This document shows positions 20,280 to 30,277 of a stretch of 64,000 bases of DNA, piece by piece. Source of the stretch: Blasia pusilla (Eukaryota > Marchantiophyta > Marchantiopsida > Blasiales); the NCBI GenBank assembly GCA_050084515.1, contig CM114271.1, positions 55,242,001 to 55,306,000 of the forward strand. Direction: 5' to 3'. The position numbers were made by a program, and so were the translations under genes. The notes below the pieces were generated by a model, which ran no database searches, had not been told where the DNA came from, and saw only the letters and a program-made list of their open reading frames with translations. Position 1 is the first letter of the stretch; each line of letters begins with the position of its first letter.

Positions 20280-20754
20280 TATCATGACCATACGGATTAT
20301 GTCGTAGAGTATGGTGTCTTTGGTAGAGGCCATTCCTTATGTAGGATCGTAGTGGCTTGGTAGAGATGCGGTTCCATACATAGGGTTGGGGGTTACTCAC
20401 TTGGGGGTGACTTTCCCAGTAGGGCCCGCTCTTAGGTTGGAGGATATAAGGTGGCTTGCCCTCAAAGAACAGTGAGTTCTTTGAGTTGAGCCTGTTGCGT
20501 TGGGAGTTAGCCTTGGTAGTGAGTAGAGCTCTTGGCTATGGTGTTTCCAAGCTTAGGCGACCTAGATTCTCCCATCGTGGAGTGGGTTTGGCTCGATTGT
20601 ATGTGATTGTAAACGTGTTTTATGACAGTAGGTCTTTCACGGATTTCAGTTGTGGTACACTTGCGTTTTTGGATACTCTCGTCTATGTTATGTATGTATG
20701 TGCGTATGGTATGTCAGCGATGTATGTTGTATGACGATGTGGATTCGCACGACA
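20280..20754 (+). repeat. Gypsy copy 2: right terminal repeat (blocks A2 + B2)
   Basis: A2 (20280-20647) is the near-identical partner of A1, starting TATCATGACC where A1 has TGTCATGACC. B2 (20648-20754) follows directly and ends ATTCGCACGACA. The element therefore ends with B2, while the left end has no B. Confidence 0.8.
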
Positions 20755-21110
20755 AGGGAGCTATGATGACTTATTATCAACAAGAAATTATTAGGTCAAG
20801 TTGTAGGGTGTATTTATGTGGTGGAATTCCAAAAGAGGAGTTTACCGCATGTGTACGTTCTTATTATTTTAGATTGTTAAGCATAAATCATGTATTGCTT
20901 TCGATTCAGCTCATCCCAGATTAGTGTACACATCCAAAGCTTTATTCTACTGTCAAAAATTGCATGATTCATGGTCCATGTGGACCGATGAATCCAAATG
21001 CACCTTGTATGGAGAAGGATTCTAAAAAGTGTATAAAAGGCTATCCTAAAGCATAGCCTTTTGTAACCAACACTATAGAGATAGAAGACGGTTATCCAAT
21101 CTATTGAAGG

Positions 21111-21411
21111 TACTATTTTCTCTATCCCAGACTTTCCTTCGTTTCTCCCATAATATATGAGATGATTTATTCATCTATATTATTATGGGAGAGTGCCTTC
21201 TTTATTTGCAAACACCTCTATGCTTGACACATGGCAAGTGGGCACCAAGAAAGTGTTTCACATGTTATGGGCAATAAGAAAAAAATTGAATTTATGTGCG
21301 ATATTATTAATCTTTTCTCTTCACGGGCTATACACCAACTCTTCAAACACTTTTTTATTCCCCGTGCATTGCACGGACACCTTACTAGTGAATCATTATC
21401 GCATTCTTGCA
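21111..21411 (+). other. Putative intron of Helitron Rep
   Basis: Rep reading breaks at ...GGTTATCCAATCTATTGAAG|GTACTATTTT and resumes after TTCTTGCAG|GTTGGAGAACGG, so GT...AG borders are present. The small Helitron at 21174-21388 lies wholly inside it, which explains how the insertion need not break the protein. Confidence 0.5.
21174..21388 (+). mobile_element. Non-autonomous Helitron, copy 1
   Basis: Begins TCTATATTATTATGGGAGAG (5' TC) and ends CACGGACACCTTACTAG (3' CTAG). About ten bases before the end is a hairpin, CCGTGCA/TGCACGG. It is flanked by A on the left and T on the right, the Helitron AT target. It is 215 bp and non-coding. A homologous element with the same ends is at 50025-50221. 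Confidence 0.85.
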
Positions 21412-22599
21412 GGTTGGAGAACGGAAGGACCGTACTTAAAAGTCAACATTCATTGGATAATGCCCTATAATCCTATGTTGTGCTCCCTTTTTTATTGTCA
21501 CATTAATTTGGAGATTACAAGTAGTATTTTGGCCGTGAGGTACTTATACAAACATGTATACAAGGGACTTGATGCAGTGTCATTTAAGTTGTCAAAATAT
21601 GTTGATACGTCTAGACCAAGGGATGTTATTAATGAGCTAACGTCATATCTTGACGCGATGTATGTTGTTGTTAATCAAATTCTCACTTGGATTACTTACC
21701 AAATTCTCATATCATATATTTTTACTGATATATACTTGGATTTTGTGACATGGTATTGTTATTCCAGATATATATCTTCTTTTGAGGCATGTTGGTGACT
21801 CTTCAAGTTTAGTCTACATGCAAAAAGTCCAAGTATTGTGCGATTGGAAATTCACCTTCCATAGCAACAAATAGTATACTTCAATGATGATGTTGCCCCT
21901 CATGATATTCTGCAAAAAAGTAGGGAGATGACTCTTACACAATGGTTTGCAACTAATCAATCTGACTCAAATGCTCGACAATATCTATATCTTGATATTC
22001 TAACACATTGTCATTGGTGTAATAAGACTTGTGTTCAAAGGGTTAAAACCAAATATGGTTGTGGTCATCTTAGTGGCCGCCTACACCTTACTTATCCAAG
22101 TAAATAATGCATACTATTTTACTTATATTTATCATGCACAATAGGATGTAGCATTCACTAAAATAAGGAAAATATGGTGCTAATTTATTTCACTCATTCG
22201 CAGGTGAAGGAGAACGTCATTGGTTGAGATTACTCCTTCATTATATTCGAGGAGCTACTACATTCAAATACTTGAGAATTGTCTAGGGAGTCTTGCATCC
22301 AACATTTAAGGAGGAAGTTATCAAATTTGGACTTCTTGAGGATGATAGTGAAGTGTTCTTTTGCTTGGAAGAAGCTTCTAGAGTCCGTACAAATTCTTCA
22401 TTACGACGTCTCTTTGCAATTATCCTAGCTTACAACATACTTGCGCAGCCGCCAATACTTTGGAGTCAATTTTTTGTTCCACTCATAGATGATCTCTTTC
22501 ATCAACTACGTGAGGCAAGTCTAAGACTTGTTTCACTCCTTACATGACTTATTCTTCCTAAAATGTAGCTAAACAAGAAAATTATAACTTCTTTCCTTT

Positions 22600-24507
22600 G
22601 GCTTGACAATGCCATTGCAGAAAACAAAAAGTCTTAATCTTCCTGCTAATGATTCTATTATTAATACTGCATTGTTGGAAGTGCATCATTACTTGCAAGA
22701 TCAAGGAAAGAGATTGTCTGATTTTCCAGACATGCACCAAACTGATTTCCAAAGCAACGATGCACACCCCTTTTTGGAGGAACAAGAATTACTCTTTGAT
22801 ATCGAGGGATTATATGAACAAGTACAATTAGAAGAAGCAAGTTTGAATGAAGGAAAACATGTTATTTGGGATGCTATACATGATGAGCTTGATAGAATTG
22901 CTTAGATACTCTTGGACCACCATCTCCAAGAATATTGTTCATCGAGGGTCTTGGTGGAATCGGAAAGACATTTTTACATAATCTTCTTCTTGCAAGTGTA
23001 CGAAGGGCAAGAGGTATAGCTTTGGTTGTGGCATCATCTAGAATAACTATTCTATTGCTAGATGGAGAACATACAACACATTCACAGTTCAAAATTCCAA
23101 TCAACATTCATGAGAGTTCCACTTGCAAATAAGCATTTTCTTATTAAAAACCAAAAGACTTAAATATTCATTCATATTCATTTATCCCTCGTAATGTTTA
23201 ATGTTGCAAGTGCTAATTTACTTCCCAATGTAATTTGTAGTTTACCAATCAATAATGATGTAGCGCGCTTAATCCTGGCCGTAATGCTCATTCTATGGGA
23301 TGAAGTACCTATGACTCATAGTCATGCATTTGAGGCAGTAAATCGGTCTTTCCAAGATATCATGGGAGTGGTCTCTCCGGATCTAAGGCACATACCATTT
23401 GGTGGAAAACTCATGATATTTGGTGGTGACTTTCGTCAAGGATTGCCTCTTGTTCATCATGGGGATCGTCCATAAATCATCCAAGCTACTATAAATAGGT
23501 CATCTCTATGGTCTAATGTCAAGATTATGACGTTGACCACTAACATGCGAGTTCAAAGGTTGGAAGGTCATATACGTGCTCAACAAGAAGCTTTGCTAAT
23601 TGGTTATTGGAGATGGGAGCGGGTCGTCTACCTTTATACCCTCATTTGGGAGAAGACTTCATACGATTACCGCTTGAAATGGTTGCTGATAGTAATAAGA
23701 TATCATATCTTATTGATCTTATATATGGAAATTTTTCTTCACAATTCCATATCATCAACTTCTTGAGGGATACTGCTATTTTGACACCACGAAATAGAGA
23801 CGATGATATAAATGTTGATTTCATGTCTCCATTTCCCAGAGAGGTAAAATTTCTTGCATATTTTTTTCTTCTATATTGTTTATATTTATAATATTTTTGA
23901 ATTTTGATGACCTTTTTAAGTACTTATTCTCACTAATATTGGTGGATGTAATTTTCTACGGGAGCACATTTACCTTAGTGCTGACTCCGTTCCAAATGAG
24001 GGTATGAGTCATATATATCCAACGGAGTTCCTGAACATATGTTTGCCATCCGGACTACCTCCGCATCGTTTGTGTTTCAAGATTGATGCACCAATCATTC
24101 TCTTACGGAATATGAATGGATCGAAGGGATAAGCAAACGGGACTAAGTTGGTGATTCAAGGTTTCATGGAACATTTGATAGATGTAGAAATCATCATAGG
24201 GAAAAATATTGGAGATCGAGTTTTTATTCCATGCATCCCATTGATTGCATTTGACTCTGGTTTTCCTTTTGACTTACGTAGGCTTCAATTCCCTATTCGG
24301 CTAGCTTTTGCTATGACCATTAATAAGTTGCAAGTTAAAATTTTACAAAAAGTAGGAATTTCTTTGCCTACTCCTATCTTCTCGAATGATCAATTGTACG
24401 TAGCATTATTCAGAGTAGGCCAAAAAAGTTCCATCCACATTACAATGGGAAATGAGGCACATTCAAATAATATCGGTAAGTACACACAAAATATAATATA
24501 TAAATAA
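22600..24507 (+). pseudogene. Helitron PIF1-like helicase
   Basis: Continuation of the Helitron protein. Linker SLNLPANDSIINTALLEVHH, then Walker A in FIEGLGGIGKTFLHNLLLAS (22935; canonical GPGGTGKT), then HTTHSQFKIPI, then Walker B LILWDEVPMTHSHAFEAVNR. FGGKLMIFGGDFRQGLP follows, then LTTNMRVQ, a frameshift, LGEDFIRLPLEMVAD, and AILTPRNRDDDI. After a gap (about 23850-23940) come NICLPSGLPPHRL, PIILLRNMNGSKG and FPIRLAFAMTINKLQ, then QLYVALFRVGQ. These are the helicase motifs I-VI of Helitron proteins. The Walker A deviates (L for P, I for T), and several stops are present. Confidence 0.85.
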
Positions 24508-24615
24508 ATAATTGAATGAAAAAAATTATTTATTTTACTTTTACAAAATTCGTGTTTACAATTGCTCCTACATTGCATTGCATGAGCACCTCTTATGAGA
24601 TTAGATTGAAAATTT

Positions 24616-24667
24616 ACATTTTTATTTAGAATGGCTCTTGTGAAGAGCCATTCTAAAATAAAAATGT
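24616..24667. repeat. 24-bp hairpin near the Helitron 3' end
   Basis: ACATTTTTATTTAGAATGG... at 24616-24639 pairs with 24643-24667 with only one extra A and a 3-nt loop. It lies about 75 nt before the inferred Helitron 3' end, too far to be its terminal hairpin. It may be a small inserted element or a structured 3' end. Confidence 0.8.
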
Positions 24668-24724
24668 CCTTTTTAGCCAATAGGATTTTTCAACTTCAAT
24701 TATACTTTTATAAATTTATTTCTA

Positions 24725-24742
24725 TACGGGCACCTTAATAAA
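24725..24742 (+). other. Probable decayed Helitron 3' terminus
   Basis: ACGGGCACCTTAATAAAG resembles ACGGACACCTTACTAG, the 3' end of the small Helitrons here. The terminal CTAG would have mutated to AAAG. A T follows. Confidence 0.4.
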
Positions 24743-27700
24743 GTGCAAATATTAAACTCAACAAATCCAATTAAAATATCATTTGAAATGGAGAAACTTT
24801 CAAACTAGGGGAATCCGATTGCGATTCTAGTTGTTATGGAAGAGTAAGATCACACGGCACAAACTCGGTGCTATGTGATCTTAGTCCACTCCCCATTAAC
24901 CGGAAGAAACGTAAATAAACAAAACATTGTATACATATACACTAAAAACCAGTTTGAGGTGTTTTTAAACTTGATTTGATGGGAAGTGAAATTAATAGGA
25001 CACAGTGTTGAAGAGAGTCCAAACGAGGGAGTGACTTCGAATGTGCACCCGGAGGCCTAAAGAAATGTTTCCTTTTCGATTTGTTCGGGCCCAAATTTGA
25101 GGAGAACCCGGAGGATTCAACGCCCCCGAACCCTATCTTTTGCTCAGCGCCAGCGCCGGGCGCGTGAGTTTCGAGTCCCTCGGGATTCTTTAGCCAGCCG
25201 ATAGATTGATCTGTTCCTTTTGACCTTTCGTTTACAGCTACCACCGCATTGTAAATTCTTCCACCGCGTCCATGCACGATCGGGATTCTTGAAAATCTGG
25301 GCGAGTCTGGAACAGGGAGCGGTAAATCCCTGCAGCCCCGTCTCCCTTATATTAGACGTCTGCATTTGTCTTGGTGGCTGGCTTGAAGCGAGATATATGC
25401 GTCCCTGGCCTGGCTACAGGCGAAGTGTTTAACCGCGGGTGCGCAAGCAGGATAGATCGTGCTGCAAATCGACGATGACGAGCAACGACGGCGTTCCTTC
25501 CGACGTGTTGCATAATCGGGCGAGACGAGTACTATCTACAAGTCTGCGATAGCCAGGTTGGGTTCGCAAAATGGACTCATCAGCATCTTTAAGGAATCTA
25601 TGAATCAGCCTTCCGATGTGCACGCTCTAAAAAGGTTCCGTCCGTCGTCTTTTGATCCAGTTGAAGCTTCCTAGAGTTAGTGGAGAAGGTGTGGAGATAG
25701 GCAAACAGAGCTCTCCTCATTTGTCGCTCGGATTCAGGGCTGTCAGCCTTCGCCGGCCTTAGATATCTCTTGCGTGCAGCGAAGAAATTTTAGCTAGCAC
25801 CAGATCTAGCGAGACGTCAATATAGCGGCCAATATACTTCTTCCCAAATCGTAGAAATGCAGAACGGAGCTTGCACAGGCCGTACCGGGCTACACCTAGA
25901 GATTTCTTAACATGACTTCAAATTCGTCCTCGATTCGAGACACACGTACTGTTGTGCTTATTTTAGATCTTTGCTCGCAACCGTTGGTTGGAGCAAAGAA
26001 GTTTGCAACTTTCACGAATCGTATGAGAAAATTCCTCCAGATGTCGATCAGTTCGCCCGATCAAGCGGAGGAATCGTATGCAGAGTGCATCGAGCGCGGA
26101 TAAATTTAGGGTTTGCGTTGTGTTGACCCGGTCCCATGGCCAATATTAGGTGATGTTTTTGCCTTTGACATATGCCAGAGTTGGACGAGCTCTTACTACA
26201 AGTACACTCACGCTCTTACAATCACAATAGATCTGCAACCCATTTAGAATGAGCGCTAGCTATCACCCTATCGAGTAGAGTGTCGCGTTCATTGAATTCT
26301 AAACTGTGACAGCCGAGTCAGTATCATCCAAGTTTGACATTCGCGTGTCTTAAGAGCCTCAGGTACTTTTAAGCAGGGTTCCCCTCCCACTACTAGATCG
26401 ATCCATTGTCAGATTTGTCAGGATTGATGGTGAATCTCCCGATCGCTCTCTTTGCGTATGCATGCATCCCTGGGTCGGAGATTACCCAAGTTGGAGAAAT
26501 CGCTACCTGATTTCCTAGATCCAGCCAGGGATCCGGAGTCGATCTCGATTTGTTGAGGTTGGAGCCAGAGGCCTCACTGGTAAGCCAATCTGTGGCATTC
26601 ATGGGACGGGCCAATCTGGTTTGGTTGCAAACCTACAAGCATGCCCATTTATTATGAAATTTGGTCTTTCTGGATTCGAGGTTTGACCGCACATGGCAGG
26701 ATCAGTCTCAAGAGCTAGCATTCGCTAGTTACAGTCGCCGGATCGTATGGCCTCAGCAAGCGAAGGAAAGATGGCTTCGTACCGGCATCCGAACTTGGTG
26801 CACATCCCCGTGATTCAGTCGAATCCATACATCACACTGGAGCTATCCCGCTTTGAACTGAAGGATCACATTTCTGATTCAGGTGTGTCGACTCGCTCTG
26901 CAGGATACTGGCTCGTCAGCGACGAAAATTACACGGTTATCAGGCCCATGCAAAGCGCTCGGCGCTCGGGAAACTCTGCTGCTACGATCGACGACGGATG
27001 TAAGGAAGAAGTAGGAGTGCACGGTTGCTCGAGTTCCATTCATACGTAAGCACCAACCAGAGGTTGAAGCTAGCTTACACATGTTCGCGGTATTTTCATG
27101 CCTCCATTTTGATGTTCGAATTCGATTCCAGCTATCTAAGTTCCATCCACATCTCTCAGAAAGATTTAACGAGTCCCTTGTGAAGCCCGACCATCGCGCA
27201 TCTATGCATATGTTTGGGATCTGTAAGGATCTGGAACATGAACATTACAGGTGTCACAGGTGGCTGGCATTCCTTCAGTCCGCTTAGAGGAGAAAGCAGG
27301 ATCTAGGCAATTTAATTTGGAACTGGGAATGGCGGATCAGATCAAAAAGCTTGCACGCCTTTTCCCGCGTTGCTCCAGTGGATATCTTCTCATCGACATG
27401 TTTTTGTTTAGACTGATCGATGCATTCCATCCCGCTATTGCAATCAAGATCCTCAAGGTACTGCTTCCCTAGACATGTACATAAACTCGGGGAGTGTTGG
27501 CAATATCAGCTGATCAAGTAGAGCCACCAAAAGACAAATGTCCACTAGCTCGTTGGAGCTCTCTACCATCGACCTTGGGATGCTCTGCATAAATAATCAA
27601 CACTAGTAAGCACCCGGCCCCCGTGTTCGAAACCAGTTGAGGGAGGTCGGAGAAACTGTACGATCTTATCGTTTCAAGTGAAGGTTAAGGTTCTTCAGTC

Positions 27701-30237
27701 TAAGGAAAGTTTGGTGGATTCTTTTCTTCCAATTCGAATACTCGGTTTTGGATTTCACCTTCCCTCAGATAGGCTCTTGCTCGCCCAGGAAAATTTAGTC
27801 AACAATGTAAGCTGTGCTTGTGGTGGGAGTCACTAGAAGTAGAAGTATGTATATATTGAGAATTCGAAAATAATACTTGGAAAAGGTCCCATAATCTTGG
27901 AATTTCTCCCGTCGGCCCTTTCATTTTCCAAACGTGCTCACGTATTCCAGCGCCCCAGACCGGCTGAAGCCGGTTTCCGGTGTACCGGTACAGCTACACC
28001 GGGGTACACAGCGCCTTAGCTCTGGTGAAAATCTTGTCGCGGTGGCCCATACTGTATACTCCCGGGCTTCGGCCGGCACTAACTTTCTCGAATGAGGTTT
28101 GCGATATTGCTAGTGGTCGGGGACCAGTGTAAATTAAGACTTTGAGGATAATTTGACACGCGCGGACTCTTAGCAGCAGCCCTGAGACTACTTCCTGAAA
28201 AGGAGCCGAGTGAACGGGGATCTGGTTTGAATTTGAGCGTTTTACCTTTCCAAGGTGACGTTGGAGTCTAATTTTGGAGCAGTAACGCCATTTGAATGAA
28301 GAATATACGCTTCGCATACAGCATGATGTCTAAAGTTTGAACTGTACACATTTTCTCCTCAATTTTCCACTATCGCACGATTGATTGGCCACCGTTTGTT
28401 TTTTCATAACCTGCTCCGAGCAACTTCACATGGAACTTGACTTGATTGTGCTCCATCGCCGAGCCCCTTTCGATCTCAGACCTTGAAGACACTCCCCTTT
28501 CGGATACAGTATGGCCGACCAAACGATTTCTTACTGCATAGAAAGGAGGACAATCCTTGAGTGGATCCTATCCACTGAAACCTTAGTAGGCAGCCACATT
28601 ATGGACGGATTTGAATTCCCGAAGACGCAAGCACAGAGTCACTTTGAAAATGGTGAATGTTCAGTGGGCCCTTCCATGAGAAGAGACACCCGATACGAGA
28701 AAATTTTTTGCAGATCCAAACTCGTAGGGCTACTCGGGGAAGGATTACACTAGTTACGCATGGGCGAAATAAATACCATGTTGTCATCATCTCCGTGCTC
28801 GTCTGTAGGTGTTGGAATTCGTGAATTGCGTCTTCCCCGTTTAGGTCGCTAATCTACGGAAAATATTTGGCCACTCGCACATTGGACGATCCACAGAGTC
28901 GAGGGGTACTTGATAACAAGAGGCAGTGACCCACTCATTCTGCGGCTGGATGTCAGTTCTAAGGCAGTTATGTTTTTCATCGCTCGTGTAAATTCCCAAC
29001 GACTAGAAAAGGAAGGCCGCATTCAGCTATCGAAGGTTGCAATTTGAATCGCTTCCTAATTGCCCCAACGTTAGTTCATAGGCGTCCGCAATTCGAGTTT
29101 GGAACTCTCTTCATAAATCCATTTTTCCTTCTGTGCGATTTCCTTGCGCAGATTACTAACCTTACACTTACACGAGGACAGCGGTACGTCTCATGGTGCT
29201 GTTTAGGAAGTCGACATTCCTTTGGACAGTTTAGCAACCTGAGCTACTTTTGCATTATTATTCCTCGTGATTGGTTTTCCCGGCGAGACTCCTCAGGACA
29301 AGAGCGACGCCCGCAAGTCAATGATCGCAACTTGAATTCTATATGTGTGGAGGGAATTGAAGTCAAACTATTCTTCTGAAGTTTGAGGAACCAATTTGAC
29401 GCCAGAGAACTTCTTCTCGATTTATTTTCGCCAGATTTGCCAATAAACGGATACGGGGAAGGGCATTCTGTCTCGAAGAGAATGCGCTCTGACTAGCGGC
29501 TATACAGGCAGCCGCTACACTGATGAAAGCTTCAAGCCATAGCCGGGAATATCCTACAAGGAGATCCAGATGACTGACGATTTCGAATTCGCGTGTGGAT
29601 GGACGGCCGCATATGTACAGGAGGCACTGCCATTTCTTTGGCGGAGGCGGCGTTTGACGATGAGCATTAGGAGCTCGGACCCTCGCCATGGCTAAGAGTT
29701 CAGTGCTCTTTACCAGAAATTACTGTCTGAGATCTTCGAGGCGTATCAGGACCTCAGCGACAATATACTGGTCCTTCAGAGCCTCCATGGACGCAAATAC
29801 GAGCCTCTCAACGATCTAAAGATAATACAAATAAGGTGACCAGCTGAAGCTCAATTCGTTAGAGATCTTCTCAAGTGCGGAGCTTGGACGATGAGGGTAG
29901 CAGAAAGCCAATAAATAGATCAGGACTAAGAATCCACCTCCGACCTCCAAAATTGCGGGCTCTATGGACATGTAGGTCACTGGACTGGCCTACGAAAATA
30001 GCGTCCCTTACAACAGAGAGAGGGCACATGTGTACTCACGATTGAACATGATCCTAGGTTATAATGTTCCCCGAGAATCTCTCTTATGAATAGTGACCTC
30101 TCCTCTCGTCGTCTCTCCATATATCGGAAAGTGAAGGGAAAAGCGCCTAAATCTGGACTGAAATCGAATTGTACGTGCCTGGAATCCTTGATGAGGCGGA
30201 GCGGCGTGACGATATTACGACACAACATGCTAACTGG
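24743..30237. other. Intergenic, no gene recognised
   Basis: Balanced base composition with many short open frames (up to about 110 codons, for example 24942-25277 minus, 26747-27049 plus, 29044-29379 plus and 29363-29689 minus). None contains a motif I know, and none forms a convincing exon chain with neighbours. Nested CCGG palindromes lie at 27959-28002. Unrecognised genes with short exons cannot be excluded. Confidence 0.4.
27959..28002. repeat. Adjacent CCGG-rich hairpins
   Basis: ACCGGCT-GA-AGCCGGT (27959-27974) is followed at once by CCGGTGTA...TACACCGG (27977-28002). Both sets of arms are perfect. Confidence 0.7.
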
Positions 30238-30277
30238 CCGAAAGGGAAATCTAGTGTCGCCATGAATTCCCTTTCGG
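30238..30277. repeat. 11-bp inverted repeat
   Basis: CCGAAAGGGAA (30238-30248) and TTCCCTTTCGG (30267-30277) are exact reverse complements around an 18-nt loop. Confidence 0.7.

Larger units (their letters stand above)
11550..20754 (+). mobile_element. Methyltransferase- and PHD-bearing Ty3/gypsy retrotransposon, copy 2
   Basis: A 9.2-kb element with termini TGTC...GACA and AGGG target duplication, inserted in a Helitron. Domain order is Gag (zinc knuckle, RGG box), protease DSGA, C5-MTase, RT with YIDD, RNase H, HHCC-DDE integrase and PHD finger. RT-RH-IN order places it in Ty3/gypsy. The terminal repeat blocks A (366-368 bp) and B (about 105 bp) are arranged A1-body-B1-A2-B2. A1 and A2 differ at only a few positions by eye, so insertion is fairly recent relative to copy 1. 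The coding region has multiple stops and frameshifts and is inactive. Confidence 0.85.
20755..22550 (+). pseudogene. Helitron Rep, main fragment
   Basis: Resumes Rep after gypsy copy 2. VYVVEFQKRSLPHVYVLIIL is the HUH-endonuclease region, with the second His replaced by Tyr (canonical LPHAHIL). [16 protein letters not shown] follows. After an intron-like gap (about 21111-21411) come WIMPYNPML, CHINLEI and YLYKHVYKG (about 21541-21567), holding the Y-x3-Y catalytic tyrosine motif. Then TQWFATNQSDSNARQYLYLD. After a second intron-like gap (about 22098-22202, ending TTCGCAG) come GERHWLRLLLHYIRGATTF, VLHPTFKEE and GLLEDDSE. Stops are frequent. The enzyme would nick and rejoin DNA at Helitron ends. 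Confidence 0.85.
11176..24742 (+). mobile_element. Degraded autonomous-type Helitron, interrupted by gypsy copy 2
   Basis: Helitrons move by rolling-circle replication using a Rep-helicase protein. Rep sequence starts at 11177 directly after gypsy copy 1, is cut at 11549 by gypsy copy 2, resumes at 20755 in the same reading register, and continues into a PIF1-like helicase that ends at 24507. The 5' part is missing, lost at or left of gypsy copy 1. The 3' end is probably near 24742: ACGGGCACCTTAATAAAG there resembles the ACGGACACCTTACTAG end of the small Helitrons in this window. It contains several intron-like gaps and many stops. Confidence 0.75.
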
